A model generated the notes under the pieces. It was not told where the DNA came from and made no database searches. It saw only the letters and a program-made list of their open reading frames with translations. Positions 49,554 through 59,396 of a stretch of DNA of 64,000 nt are shown here, in pieces. The stretch covers positions 1,240,001 to 1,304,000 of the forward strand of contig NZ_CP173660.1 in NCBI RefSeq assembly GCF_045038405.1. Direction: 5' to 3'. Each line of letters begins with the position of its first letter. The first letter of the stretch is position 1. Source of the DNA: Sellimonas caecigallum (GTDB lineage: Bacteria; Bacillota; Clostridia; Lachnospirales; Lachnospiraceae). A program made the position numbers and the translations under genes.

Positions 49554-50231
49554 TTATCCCTCCAGCTTATATCCAAGTCCTCGCACCGTCTTGATGATCT
49601 TCGGATCCTGAGGACAATCCTCTATCTTTTCCCTTAGACGCTTGATGTACACGGTCAGCGTATTGTCATTGACATACTCTCCGGCCACATCCCAGATTTC
49701 CTCCAGCAGCATCGTCCTTGTGAGCACCATCCCGCGGTGTGAAAAGAAGACAAGGAGCAGACGGTATTCCAGCGCAGACAGAAATATTTCCTTTCCATTT
49801 CGCATCACACTTCCTTTTTCCGTGTCAATCCGTATATCCCCGGCAGAAAACACATTCTGACTTTTTCCGCTTCTTCGCAAAACAGTCCGCATCCTGGATA
49901 CAAGCTCCCTCGGCCGAAATGGTTTGCTGATATAGTCGTCCGCTCCCATGTCAAGCCCGGTAACCACGGAAAATTCATCATCCAGCGCTGTCAGAAAAAT
50001 GATCGGAATCTGATACTTTGCCTTTACTTCCGTGCATACACTGTACCCATTTCCCTGAGCCAACGTCACATCGAGAAGGATCAGATCAAATTCCTGGCCT
50101 TCCAGAATCTCCATCGCTTTTCTCTGTCCATCCGCAGAGACAACACGAAATCCTTCACTTTTCAGATATTCTGTCAGATTTTCTACGATCAGCCTGTCAT
50201 CCTCCACAAGCAAAATCTTTGTCTCATTCAT
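49554..50231 (-). CDS. OmpR family response regulator
   Basis: A 225-residue protein with an N-terminal receiver domain, in which Asp of FDLILLDVTL is phosphorylated, and a C-terminal winged helix (ENLTVYIKRLREKIE-type sequence, KTVRGLGYKLEG ending). First gene of the unit regulator-kinase-ATPase-permease. It probably controls its own transporter operon. A GGGAGGG ribosome binding site is present. Confidence 0.94.
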   Translation of the reverse strand: MNETKILLVEDDRLIVENLTEYLKSEGFRVVSADGQRKAMEILEGQEFDLILLDVTLAQGNGYSVCTEVKAKYQIPIIFLTALDDEFSVVTGLDMGADDYISKPFRPRELVSRMRTVLRRSGKSQNVFSAGDIRIDTEKGSVMRNGKEIFLSALEYRLLLVFFSHRGMVLTRTMLLEEIWDVAGEYVNDNTLTVYIKRLREKIEDCPQDPKIIKTVRGLGYKLEG

Positions 50232-50319
50232 CGCTGTTTCCCTCCCTTTCCCACGATTGTATCACGCCCCTGTCTTTAAAAAACGGGGATCCAAAATTTC
50301 TTTCGAATCCCCATTTATT

Positions 50320-52815
50320 TTACATGTCTTCGTTTTCTTCTGTCTCTTCTTCGTCTGTATCGGAAGTGTTCTCTTCCCCTGTCTTGCGTACTTTTGCAAT
50401 GCTTGCGACGCTCACATTGTCGTCCAGGTTGATCAGTTTGACTCCGGATGTGATCCTGCCAAGTTTTGAGATGCCCGCGCATTCCATGCGGATGATGATT
50501 CCTTCTGTGTTGATCATCATGATCTCATCGTCTTCATTGACGGCTTTGACGCCCACAACATTTCCGGTTTTTTCAATGATCTTGTAACATTTCACGCCTT
50601 TTCCGCCGCGGTTTTGCGGGGTAAATTCTTCCATGCTTGTGAGTTTTCCCATTCCCTTTTCGGAAGCGATCAGAAGATAGTCGCCCTGGGTATTGAGCTG
50701 CATACCGATAACTTCATCGTTGTCGCCCAGATTCATGCCGCGCACTCCCATGGATGTCCTTCCTGTCGGACGTACATCTGTTTCTGCGAACCGGATACAC
50801 TGTCCGTATTTTGTCACAAGAATAATATCTTTTTCATCGTCTGTAGTCTTTACCTCGATCAGCTCATCGTCATCTCTTAAGGTAATAGCCGCAAGTCCGG
50901 TCTTTCTTACATTTGCGTAGTCCATGATCGGCGTCTTCTTTACAAGACCTTTCTTTGTCGCCATGAACAGATACTGTCCATCTGTATATTCCCTTATCGG
51001 GATGACCGCAGTAATCTTTTCTTCCGGCTGGAGCTGAAGCAGATTGATGATGGCTGTTCCCCTTGCGGTACGTCCTGCCTCCGGGATCTCATAGCCTTTC
51101 AGCCTGTATACACGTCCCATGTTTGTAAAGAACATGATATAGTGGTGTGTGGAAGTCATGAAAAGTTCTTCCACGTAATCTTCATCCAGCTTCTGCATTC
51201 CTTTGATTCCTTTTCCGCCTCTTGCCTGGCTCTTAAAGGTATCTGTCGTCATGCGTTTGATGTATCCAAGCCTTGTCATCGTAATGACTACATCTTCTCT
51301 TGGAATCAAGTCTTCCATGGAGATGTCGTAGACGTCGTATCCGATCTGCGTCCTTCTCTCGTCTCCGTATTTTTCGCTGATAGCGAGGATTTCTGTGCGG
51401 ATGACTCCAAGGAGCAAGTGTCTGTCTGCCAAAATCGCTTTCAACTCCCCAATGCGTTTCATCAGCTCTTCGTATTCTTTTTCCAGCTTCTCCCGTTCCA
51501 GACCGGTCAATGCACGGAGTCTCATGTCCACGATGGCCTGCGCCTGCGCGTCCGACAGTCCGAACCGTTCCATCAATTCGGATTTTGCAAGCTGCACTGT
51601 CTGGGATCCGCGGATAATGCGGATGACTTCATCGATATTATCAAGGGCAATAAGGAGACCTTCCAAGATATGTGCACGTTCTTCGGCTTTGTTGAGTTCG
51701 TACTGTGTACGTCTTGTGATGACTTCTTCCTGGTGCTGTAAATAGTATTTCAGCATATCAAGAAGATTCAGTACTTTTGGCACTCCGTTCACAAGCGCCA
51801 GCATGATCACACCGAACGTATCCTGGAGCTGTGTATGTTTGTAAAGCTGATTGAGGATGACGTTGGCATTGGCATCTCTGCGAAGTTCAATGCAAATACG
51901 CATGCCTTCACGGCTGGACTGATCGCTTAAGTCCACGATTCCGTCCACTCTTTTTTCTTTTACAAGATCTGCTATCTTTGCGATCAGACGTGCTTTGTTT
52001 ACCATGTACGGGAGTTCCGTCACGATGATTCGGCTTTTTCCGTTTGCCATTGTCTCAATGTTGGTAACCGCACGCACGACGATCTTTCCTCGCCCGGTGC
52101 GGTACGCCTCGTTGATCCCTCTTGTCCCAAGTATCGTAGCGCCAGTCGGGAAATCCGGTCCTTTCACGATATGGAGGATATCCTCGATGGCTGTCTCTTT
52201 GTCTTCAATCTGGTCATCGATGATCTTTACAACCGCTCCGATGACTTCTTTTAAGTTGTGAGGCGGAATGTTGGTTGCCATCCCTACCGCGATCCCGGAT
52301 GTGCCGTTTACAAGCAGGTTCGGGAATCTTGCCGGAAGAACAGTCGGCTCCTTCTCCGTCTCGTCAAAGTTCGGTGCAAAGTCCACCGTATTTTTATTGA
52401 TATCGGCTGTCAGCTCCATGGAAATCTTGCTGAGTCTTGCCTCGGTATATCGCATTGCCGCTGCGCCGTCGCCGTCCACGGATCCAAAGTTTCCGTGCCC
52501 GTCCACGAGAGGGTATCTTGTAGACCACTCCTGAGCCATGTTTACGAGTGCTCCGTAGATAGAACTGTCCCCGTGCGGGTGATATTTACCCATCGTATCA
52601 CCGACGATACGTGCACATTTACGGTGCGGTTTGTCCGGACCGTTGTTCAGTTCGATCATGGAGTATAAAATCCTTCTCTGAACCGGCTTCAGACCGTCTC
52701 TTACATCCGGAAGAGCTCGGGAAGCGATAACGCTCATGGCATAATCGATATACGAATCTTTCATTTTTTTCTCAAGATCGACTTCCTCGACCTTGTCAAA
52801 AATATTATCTTCCAT
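50320..52815 (-). CDS. gyrA: DNA gyrase subunit A
   Basis: An 831-residue type II topoisomerase subunit with the catalytic tyrosine in AAMRYTEARLS, the GyrA box in QARGGKGIKG, a six-bladed C-terminal beta-pinwheel and an acidic tail (last 15 residues). It cuts and rejoins DNA in complex with GyrB. The quinolone-determining region reads HPHGDSSIYGALVNMAQEW. Strong AGGAGGAG ribosome binding site; 19 bp after gyrB. Confidence 0.97.
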   Translation of the reverse strand: MEDNIFDKVEEVDLEKKMKDSYIDYAMSVIASRALPDVRDGLKPVQRRILYSMIELNNGPDKPHRKCARIVGDTMGKYHPHGDSSIYGALVNMAQEWSTRYPLVDGHGNFGSVDGDGAAAMRYTEARLSKISMELTADINKNTVDFAPNFDETEKEPTVLPARFPNLLVNGTSGIAVGMATNIPPHNLKEVIGAVVKIIDDQIEDKETAIEDILHIVKGPDFPTGATILGTRGINEAYRTGRGKIVVRAVTNIETMANGKSRIIVTELPYMVNKARLIAKIADLVKEKRVDGIVDLSDQSSREGMRICIELRRDANANVILNQLYKHTQLQDTFGVIMLALVNGVPKVLNLLDMLKYYLQHQEEVITRRTQYELNKAEERAHILEGLLIALDNIDEVIRIIRGSQTVQLAKSELMERFGLSDAQAQAIVDMRLRALTGLEREKLEKEYEELMKRIGELKAILADRHLLLGVIRTEILAISEKYGDERRTQIGYDVYDISMEDLIPREDVVITMTRLGYIKRMTTDTFKSQARGGKGIKGMQKLDEDYVEELFMTSTHHYIMFFTNMGRVYRLKGYEIPEAGRTARGTAIINLLQLQPEEKITAVIPIREYTDGQYLFMATKKGLVKKTPIMDYANVRKTGLAAITLRDDDELIEVKTTDDEKDIILVTKYGQCIRFAETDVRPTGRTSMGVRGMNLGDNDEVIGMQLNTQGDYLLIASEKGMGKLTSMEEFTPQNRGGKGVKCYKIIEKTGNVVGVKAVNEDDEIMMINTEGIIIRMECAGISKLGRITSGVKLINLDDNVSVASIAKVRKTGEENTSDTDEEETEENEDM

Positions 52816-52834
52816 TGCTTCTCTCCTCCTTCAC

Positions 52835-54748
52835 CTATACGTCCAGATTTTTTACGTATTTTGCATTTTCTTCTATGAATTCCCGGCGCGGTTCTACTTT
52901 GTCGCCCATCAGCGTGGTAAATGTCAGATCCAGTTCAGAGGAGGCTTCTTCGTCCATTGTAACACGGATCAGCACACGGTGCTGTGGATCCATGGTCGTC
53001 TCCCATAACTGCTCGGCATCCATCTCGCCGAGTCCTTTGTAACGCTGGATCTTATTATTCTGGTCACGCCCTACTTCCAAAAGGATTTTATTTAATTCTT
53101 CGTCGCTGTATGCGTACCATACTTTTTTATTTTTCTCCAGTTTATAGAGCGGAGGTTTTGCTAAATACACATGTCCTTCTTTGATGAGTTCCGGCATAAA
53201 TCGGTAAAGGAACGTAAGGAGCAATGTGCTGATGTGGGCCCCATCCACGTCGGCATCAGTCATGATAATGATTTTATGATAGCGAAGTTTGGAAATATCG
53301 AAATCTTCATGGATACCTGTTCCAAACGCTGTGATCATCGCTTTGATCTCCGCGTTTGCATAAATTTTGTCAAGACGTGCTTTTTCCACGTTGAGAATCT
53401 TTCCACGAAGCGGAAGGATCGCCTGGGTAGCCCGGTCTCTGGCCGTCTTTGCGGATCCGCCGGCGGAATCACCTTCCACGATGTAGATCTCACAGTTTTT
53501 TGGATCTTTATCAGAACAGTCTGCCAGCTTTCCAGGAAGGGACATCGTCTCAAGGGCAGACTTTCTGCGGGTAAGATCCCTCGCTTTTCTTGCCGCTTCT
53601 CTGGCTCTTTGGGCCATCAAGGATTTTTCGATGATGACTTTGGCCACAGACGGATTCTGTTCCAGGAACACTTCCAGCTGCGCGCTCACGATGCTGTCCA
53701 CTGCTCCTCTTGCCTCGCTGTTTCCGAGTTTCTGCTTTGTCTGTCCTTCAAACTGCGGTTCCGGAATCTTGACGCTGATGATGGCAGTCAGTCCTTCACG
53801 GATATCGTCACCTGACAGGCTCTGCTCGTTTTCTTTGATAAGTTTATTTTTCTTTGCGTAGGCATTGAATGTCTTTGTCAGGGCATTTCGAAATCCTACC
53901 ACGTGTGTCCCGCCCTCCGGCGTCGTGATATTGTTTACGAAGCTATACGTTCCTTCTGAGTAGGAATCATTGTGCTGCATGGCCACTTCCACGTAGACAT
54001 CATCTTTCATCCCAGAGCAATAAATGATCGGTTCATAGAGAGGCTCTGTGCTTCGGTTCAGGTAGGAAACAAATTCGCGGATTCCACCTTCATAGTGGAA
54101 CACATCTTCGCGTTTTTCTTCCCTGTCATCCCTGAGAATGATCTTCAGATTTTTCGTCAGAAATGCCATTTCTCTCAGTCTCTGTTTGAGTACCTTGTAC
54201 TCGAATACTGTCTCTTCAAAAATCGTGTCATCCGGCATGAAAGTGACTTTTGTTCCTGTTTTTTCCGGACTGCACTCTCCGATTACCCGAAGAGGGTACA
54301 TGACCTTTCCTCTCTCATAACGCTGCTCATGGATCTTTCCGTCTCCCCATACTTCCACTACCAGCCAGTTGGAAAGGGCATTGACGACGGACGCACCTAC
54401 ACCGTGGAGACCGCCGGACACTTTGTATCCGCCTCCTCCGAATTTTCCGCCGGCATGAAGTACCGTAAATACGACTTCCACGGCAGGAAGCCCGGATTTA
54501 TGGTTGATGCCGGTTGGAATGCCTCTTCCGTTGTCGATGACTGTCACGGAATTGTCTGCATTGACCGTCACTTCGATCGTATCGCAGTACCCTGCCAGCG
54601 CTTCATCCACCGCATTGTCTACGATCTCGTATACCAGGTGATGAAGGCCTCTTGCAGAAGTACTCCCGATATACATCCCCGGTCTTTTGCGTACTGCTTC
54701 CAACCCTTCCAATATCTGGATTTGATCTCCACCATATTCTGCGCTCAT
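52835..54748 (-). CDS. gyrB: DNA gyrase subunit B
   Basis: About 637 residues from the ATG at 54746-54748 (AGGAGG upstream); an ORF from 54796 lacks such a site. It has an N-terminal GHKL ATPase (IVDNAVDEALAG; DNGRGIPTG; GGLHGVGASVVNAL) and a C-terminal Toprim domain (IVEGDSAGGSA; TDADVDGAHI). Provides the ATP-driven strand passage in gyrase. Begins 13 bp downstream of recF. Confidence 0.97.
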   Translation of the reverse strand: MSAEYGGDQIQILEGLEAVRKRPGMYIGSTSARGLHHLVYEIVDNAVDEALAGYCDTIEVTVNADNSVTVIDNGRGIPTGINHKSGLPAVEVVFTVLHAGGKFGGGGYKVSGGLHGVGASVVNALSNWLVVEVWGDGKIHEQRYERGKVMYPLRVIGECSPEKTGTKVTFMPDDTIFEETVFEYKVLKQRLREMAFLTKNLKIILRDDREEKREDVFHYEGGIREFVSYLNRSTEPLYEPIIYCSGMKDDVYVEVAMQHNDSYSEGTYSFVNNITTPEGGTHVVGFRNALTKTFNAYAKKNKLIKENEQSLSGDDIREGLTAIISVKIPEPQFEGQTKQKLGNSEARGAVDSIVSAQLEVFLEQNPSVAKVIIEKSLMAQRAREAARKARDLTRRKSALETMSLPGKLADCSDKDPKNCEIYIVEGDSAGGSAKTARDRATQAILPLRGKILNVEKARLDKIYANAEIKAMITAFGTGIHEDFDISKLRYHKIIIMTDADVDGAHISTLLLTFLYRFMPELIKEGHVYLAKPPLYKLEKNKKVWYAYSDEELNKILLEVGRDQNNKIQRYKGLGEMDAEQLWETTMDPQHRVLIRVTMDEEASSELDLTFTTLMGDKVEPRREFIEENAKYVKNLDV

Positions 54749-54761
54749 ACTGATCCTCCTA

Positions 54762-55847
54762 CTAATTTTCGCTTGTAACCTGTCCGTTTCGGACAAGGAA
54801 CACTTTATTGATTGAAAAACGATGATTCACAAACTCTTCCACACCAGTACAGGTGATGAGAGTCTGGATATCGTGAATACTGTCTAATAAATAGTTTTGC
54901 CGATGTTTGTCCAGTTCAGACAGCACATCGTCGAGAAGCAACACAGGCGTGTCATGGATCACCTGTTTGACAAGCTCGATTTCAGCAAGTTTTAAAGATA
55001 AAGCGGCAGTCCGCTGCTGTCCCTGGGATCCGAATGTCCGGATATCCATCTCCTTTACCTGAAAACAGATGTCATCCCGGTGTGGTCCCACGGACGTGCT
55101 CTTCATGCGGATATCCCGCTCTTTGTTTTTCTTTAATGCCTCCTCAAGAGACAGACTGCCGGAAGACGGTTCGTAATGCATCGTCATCCGTTCCCTGTTT
55201 CCGGTCAGTTTTTCATGGATATCACCTGTGATCTCATTCAGTTCTTGGATGAATTTTTTTCTTCTCTCCATGACCTCCGTCCCATATCGGACAAGCTGCA
55301 TATCCCACACATCAAGCGTATCCCTGACACCTTCCTGCCACGAAAGATCTTTCAGAAGCCGGTTTCTCTGATTCAGTACCCGGTTGTAATCTGATAAGTT
55401 TTTCAGGTATACACGGTCCAGCTGGGACAGCTCCAGGTCCATAAACCTTCTTCTCTGGGCAGGACCATTCTTGATGATATTAAGATCCTCAGGTGAAAAA
55501 AATACAAAATTAATAATGCCGAACAGCTCGCTCGCCCGCTTAATCGGCATTCTGTTGATAGCAATCCCTTTTGGGCTGTTTTTTTTCAGGTGAAGGTCGA
55601 TCCGGAACGGAACCCCATTTTTCAGCACCTGTACTTCAATATGGGATTCCTCTTTTCCAAATGCGATCATATCCCGGTCCTTGGTCCCACGGTGCGACTT
55701 CGTCGTCCCAGCAAGATAGACCGCCTCCAGAATATTGGTCTTCCCCTGAGCATTGTCTCCATGGAGAATATTCGTCTGCGGGTGAAACTCCATATCCAAC
55801 AATTCATAATTTCTAAAATTCTTTAGTTTCAATGACTGAATGACCAT
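54762..55847 (-). CDS. recF: DNA repair protein RecF
   Basis: A 361-residue SMC-like ATPase. It has Walker A GDNAQGKTN, a conserved QGQQRTAALSLKLAE signature and the Walker B LLLDDVLSELD. Acts in loading RecA at gaps. Part of the conserved dnaA-dnaN-S4-recF-gyrB order; 14 bp after the S4-domain gene. Confidence 0.96.
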   Translation of the reverse strand: MVIQSLKLKNFRNYELLDMEFHPQTNILHGDNAQGKTNILEAVYLAGTTKSHRGTKDRDMIAFGKEESHIEVQVLKNGVPFRIDLHLKKNSPKGIAINRMPIKRASELFGIINFVFFSPEDLNIIKNGPAQRRRFMDLELSQLDRVYLKNLSDYNRVLNQRNRLLKDLSWQEGVRDTLDVWDMQLVRYGTEVMERRKKFIQELNEITGDIHEKLTGNRERMTMHYEPSSGSLSLEEALKKNKERDIRMKSTSVGPHRDDICFQVKEMDIRTFGSQGQQRTAALSLKLAEIELVKQVIHDTPVLLLDDVLSELDKHRQNYLLDSIHDIQTLITCTGVEEFVNHRFSINKVFLVRNGQVTSEN

Positions 55848-55861
55848 GATACACCCGTCTG

Positions 55862-56071
55862 CTATTTCTTGATCTTGATTTCCTGTCCTTCGAAGGACAC
55901 AATATCTCCGTCATACAGTTTTCGCCCGCGTCTCGTGTCCACTTCACCGTTTACAAGGACAAGACCGTCTGATATGACTTCTTTTGCCTCCACGCCAGAC
56001 TCTACGAATCCAGCCGCTTTCAGCGCCTGTCCGAGTTTGATAAACTCGTCGCGCAGTGTAATGATTTCCAT
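55862..56071 (-). CDS. yaaA: S4 domain RNA-binding protein (YaaA)
   Basis: A 69-residue protein made of an S4 RNA-binding domain (FIKLGQALKAAGFVESGVEA; NGEVDTRRGRKLYDGD). YaaA of Bacillus is implicated in late assembly of the 50S subunit. Lies in the usual position between dnaN and recF. Confidence 0.94.
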   Translation of the reverse strand: MEIITLRDEFIKLGQALKAAGFVESGVEAKEVISDGLVLVNGEVDTRRGRKLYDGDIVSFEGQEIKIKK

Positions 56072-56089
56072 AATCCTGCTTCCCCTTTT

Positions 56090-57196
56090 CTAAATCGCAT
56101 TAAAGTTTACCGGAAGGATCAGGTAAACATAAGTTTCTTTCTCATCTTTGATAAAGCACGGAGCTTTTGCATTCATAAAATAGAGGTTGACTTCTTCGTC
56201 ATCGATGACTCTTAAGGCGTCAATGAGGAACTTCGGGTTGAATCCGATCAGAAGATCTTTCCCTTCTTTCGTAATGAAGATCTCTTCATCCATGGATCCA
56301 AGCTGTGACTGAATCTTAAGTTCCATCGATTCGTCTCCGATATGAATGATGATCGGCTTTTTATCTCCTTCCTTTACAAGGAGAGTTGCACGGTCAATAC
56401 AGCTTAAAAGTTCCCGCTTATTCATACGTACCTTTGTCTCATAGTCACTTGAAAGCATCTGTTCGATGCGGAAATATTCACCTTCGATGAGACGGGATAC
56501 TACTACAGTCTGATCAAATTCGAACACAACGTGATTTTCTGTGAAATAGATCTGTACTTCACTGTCTACTTCACCTGATAAAATCTTGCTTACCTCCATC
56601 AGTGTCTTTCCAGGAACGACAGCCTTTCTCATTCCGTAAGTGTCTTTCAGTTCAATCTTACGGATGGAAATACGGTGTCCGTCCAGGGAAACCACTTTCA
56701 GAATATTCTCATTTATCTCAAACAATTCACCTGTCATCAGCTTGTTGCTTTCGTTGTCAGCGATAGAGAAAATTGTCTGACGAATCACTTCTTTGAGTGT
56801 ATATTGTGACAACCTGACTGGCTCTTCTTTTTCTATATATGGTAAGTAGGCAAAATCATTTCCTGATTTCCCTGAGATATTAAATTTCGCTTTTTCGCAT
56901 GTGATCATAGTCTGATCGTTGGCACCTGTTTCAATCACGATTTCATTGTCCGGAAGTTTTCTTACAATCTCAGAAAAAATCTTTGCATCAAGAGCAATCA
57001 TTCCTTTATCTAAAATTTCACCTTCGATGATTGTCTCAATTCCAAGTTCCATATCGTTGGCAGTCAGCTTGATGATATCTGTTGTTGCATCAATAAGGAT
57101 ACATTCCAGTATCGGCATTGTTGTTTTAGAAGGAACTGCTTTGGATACGATTCCCACACCTTTTGCAAGGTTGGATTTTGTGCAGATGATTTTCAT
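56090..57196 (-). CDS. dnaN: DNA polymerase III beta subunit (sliding clamp)
   Basis: A 368-residue protein with three clamp domains, starting MKIICTKSNLAKGVGIVSKA and ending in the MLILPVN-like motif LILPVNFNAI. It forms the ring that tethers the polymerase. GGAG ribosome binding site before ATG 57196. Expected length. Confidence 0.96.
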   Translation of the reverse strand: MKIICTKSNLAKGVGIVSKAVPSKTTMPILECILIDATTDIIKLTANDMELGIETIIEGEILDKGMIALDAKIFSEIVRKLPDNEIVIETGANDQTMITCEKAKFNISGKSGNDFAYLPYIEKEEPVRLSQYTLKEVIRQTIFSIADNESNKLMTGELFEINENILKVVSLDGHRISIRKIELKDTYGMRKAVVPGKTLMEVSKILSGEVDSEVQIYFTENHVVFEFDQTVVVSRLIEGEYFRIEQMLSSDYETKVRMNKRELLSCIDRATLLVKEGDKKPIIIHIGDESMELKIQSQLGSMDEEIFITKEGKDLLIGFNPKFLIDALRVIDDEEVNLYFMNAKAPCFIKDEKETYVYLILPVNFNAI

Positions 57197-57288
57197 GTGA
57201 ATAACTCCTTTCGGCTGTGCGTAATGAATTAAAATATATAAGATATCCGCATTCGCCGCCTTAGGGGCTGTGGATATGTGTATAAGTG

Positions 57289-57369
57289 CCGGAAGCCCTC
57301 TGTTTTCAAGGCTTTACAGAAAGGAAAACTCTGTTGAACAAGCTTGGTTTTATGGAGGAGGGCTTTCGG
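57289..57369. repeat. long-range inverted repeat in the dnaA-dnaN spacer
   Basis: CCGGAAGCCCTC (57289-57300) matches the reverse complement of 57358-57369 in 11 of 12 positions. An inner pair GTTTTC/GAAAAC (57302-57307 and 57323-57328) lies in the 57-base gap. A DnaA-box-like TGTGGATAT (57269-57277) is next to it. It could act as a terminator/attenuator for dnaA or as part of the origin. Confidence 0.5.
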
Positions 57370-57376
57370 AAAACCC

Positions 57377-58777
57377 TTAAAGCGGATTGATTTTTTTCTT
57401 GATGATATTGATCGTATTTTTCAGTGAATCATTGTTTTCCATATCTTTCGACATTTTATCCACACCATGTTTCACAGTCGAGTGGTCTCGGCCGCCAAGA
57501 AGGCTTCCGATCGTCTTCAGAGGGGTGTCCGTCATCGTTCGGCAGAGGAACATGGCGATATGCCGTGCATTTGTCGTGCGGGCATCCCGGCTTGCACTCT
57601 TTAAGTCTGTGACGGAGACTCCAAAATGCTCAGATACAGTATCAATGATCAATTCCGGTGTGATTTTTCGGTTTTCATCAGGTGAAATCAGATCTTTCAA
57701 TGCCTCAGCGGCCAGTGCAATGTTGATCTCTTCGTTCTTTAATTTATATAAAGCGATCAGTTTATTGAGCGAACCTTCCAGCTCCCGGATATTAGACTTA
57801 ATATTTGCAGCGATAAACTGAAGTACATCTTCAGGGATATGGTACCGCTCAAGCTGATCAGATTCGATTTTTTTCTTTAAAATGGCCATCCTCGTCTCAT
57901 AGTCCGGTGCAGAAATGTCGGCGATGAGTCCCCATTCGAACCGGGTGCGAAGACGTGCTTCCAGTGTCTCGATGTCTTTCGGCGGTTTATCAGAGGAGAT
58001 GATGATCTGTTTTCCGGATACATGAAGGTGATTAAATGTGTGGAAAAACTCTTCCTGAGTACTTTCTTTTCCTATGATAAACTGTATATCGTCAATAAGG
58101 AGTACATCGACATTTCTATATTTTTCGCGGAATGCAGTCATCGGAAGTTCATTCCCTGTTTTTCCGCTTTTCAGAGATTCGATCAATTCGTTTGTAAATG
58201 CCTCGCTGGTCACGTACAATACTTTTTTCTTTGGATCACGTTCCAAAATGAAGTGGGCGATGGAGTGCATCAGATGAGTTTTTCCAAGTCCGACGCCTCC
58301 GTAGAGGAACAGCGGATTGTAAACTTCACCTGGAGATTCGGCCACTGCCAGGGAGGCAGCATGGGCGAAATTGTTGTTTTTGCCCACGACAAAAGTCTCG
58401 AACGTGTATCGAGGATTCAAATTTGCACGTTCGATCATGAGCATATTGTCATTTTTCTTTGTTGATTTTTTCTTATGAGCATTCGCGATCTCTTCCACTT
58501 TTTCAAGTTCGCTTGGGTTATCAGGGATAAATTTGACATCATATTCCGTTCCCGTGATTTCCGCAATGCTTACTTTAAAAGGAAGAAGATATTTTTTCTC
58601 TATGTAATCGATATAATCACCTGTCCCATCTAGAGTTACAAGGATATAGACGGTATTTTCAATTACATCATAGACTTTTAATGGAAGAATCCATGTTTTA
58701 AACGAAACGTCGGAAAGACTATGCTCAAGTCTTACATTTTCAATAATTTCATTCCATTTTTCTGTTACGATGTCCAT
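57377..58777 (-). CDS. dnaA: chromosomal replication initiator protein DnaA
   Basis: A 466-residue protein with domain I (residues about 1-80), a linker, the AAA+ core with Walker A (YGGVGLGKTHLM) and Walker B (VLLIDDIQF), and domain IV with the box-binding helix-turn-helix (ARTTNARHIAMFL; LLGGRDHSTVKHG). It opens the origin at the adjacent oriC. The start ATG 58775-58777 is in the position of homologs. Confidence 0.97.
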   Translation of the reverse strand: MDIVTEKWNEIIENVRLEHSLSDVSFKTWILPLKVYDVIENTVYILVTLDGTGDYIDYIEKKYLLPFKVSIAEITGTEYDVKFIPDNPSELEKVEEIANAHKKKSTKKNDNMLMIERANLNPRYTFETFVVGKNNNFAHAASLAVAESPGEVYNPLFLYGGVGLGKTHLMHSIAHFILERDPKKKVLYVTSEAFTNELIESLKSGKTGNELPMTAFREKYRNVDVLLIDDIQFIIGKESTQEEFFHTFNHLHVSGKQIIISSDKPPKDIETLEARLRTRFEWGLIADISAPDYETRMAILKKKIESDQLERYHIPEDVLQFIAANIKSNIRELEGSLNKLIALYKLKNEEINIALAAEALKDLISPDENRKITPELIIDTVSEHFGVSVTDLKSASRDARTTNARHIAMFLCRTMTDTPLKTIGSLLGGRDHSTVKHGVDKMSKDMENNDSLKNTINIIKKKINPL

Positions 58778-59066
58778 TTTCGATGACTCCTAATCCTTTA
58801 GTTTAAGTGAAAATAAATAGAATCACTCCCTTATATATTACAACAAAAGTACTGTTAACGCAATGTAAAATCAATGTGGATAATGTTTTGAACATCGAAA
58901 AACCGCCTAAAAACGTCGAAAAATGAGGAAAATTAGTAGAAACCAACATGTTTTCCACATAAAATCACATAATTATCCACAAAATGTTGAAAACACTTGA
59001 CCGCGGTGGGGATACATAGGGGAGAGCGTAAACGAAAAATCAGGTGAAAAAAAGTGCCGGAACTGC
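58778..59066. other. replication origin (oriC) between dnaA and rpmH
   Basis: An AT-rich spacer with DnaA boxes: TGTGGATAA (58875-58883, reverse), TTTTCCACA (58951-58959, one mismatch) and TTATCCACA (58973-58981). Genes run away from it on both sides. AT-rich runs (58795-58870) could be the unwinding region. The dnaA promoter should also lie here, but its boxes are not clear. Replication could use a second box cluster in the dnaA-dnaN spacer. Confidence 0.88.
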
Positions 59067-59095
59067 TTGACGTGGGGGAACTTTTTTACTATAAT
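59067..59095 (+). promoter_or_regulatory. promoter of rpmH-rnpA
   Basis: TTGACG (59067-59072) and TATAAT (59090-59095) with a 17-base spacer, about 80 bases before rpmH. Confidence 0.85.
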
Positions 59096-59179
59096 CAAAC
59101 GTGGTGTCTTTCATTAAAGAACGAAAACAACGTACTTATATTTATATATATAAGTTTCAGGTCAAGGAGGTGTAAAGCG

Positions 59180-59314
59180 ATGAAAATGACATTTCAGCCG
59201 AAAAAACGTTCCAGAGCAAAAGTTCATGGATTCAGAGCAAGAATGAGTACAGCAGGCGGAAGAAAAGTTCTTGCAGCCAGAAGAGCAAAAGGAAGAAAAC
59301 AGTTATCCGCGTAG
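59180..59314 (+). CDS. rpmH: 50S ribosomal protein L34
   Basis: A 44-residue very basic protein, MKMTFQPKKRSRAKVHGF and onward, ending KGRKQLSA. The ATG at 59180 follows AAGGAGGTG; an upstream in-frame ATG at 59054 lies before the promoter and is not used. Structural protein of the large subunit. First gene of the plus-strand unit. Confidence 0.97.
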   Translation: MKMTFQPKKRSRAKVHGFRARMSTAGGRKVLAARRAKGRKQLSA

Positions 59315-59396
59315 GCCGCATATATGTGGCCTTTTCTTCTATTCAGAAACAAATTTTCGGGATAGAAGAAGCTAAAAATCAGGAGCAGAAAGCACA

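Noticed and set aside
53171..54778. Long plus-strand open frames opposite gyrB
   Set aside because: Mirror frames of a strongly biased conserved gene; no supported start.
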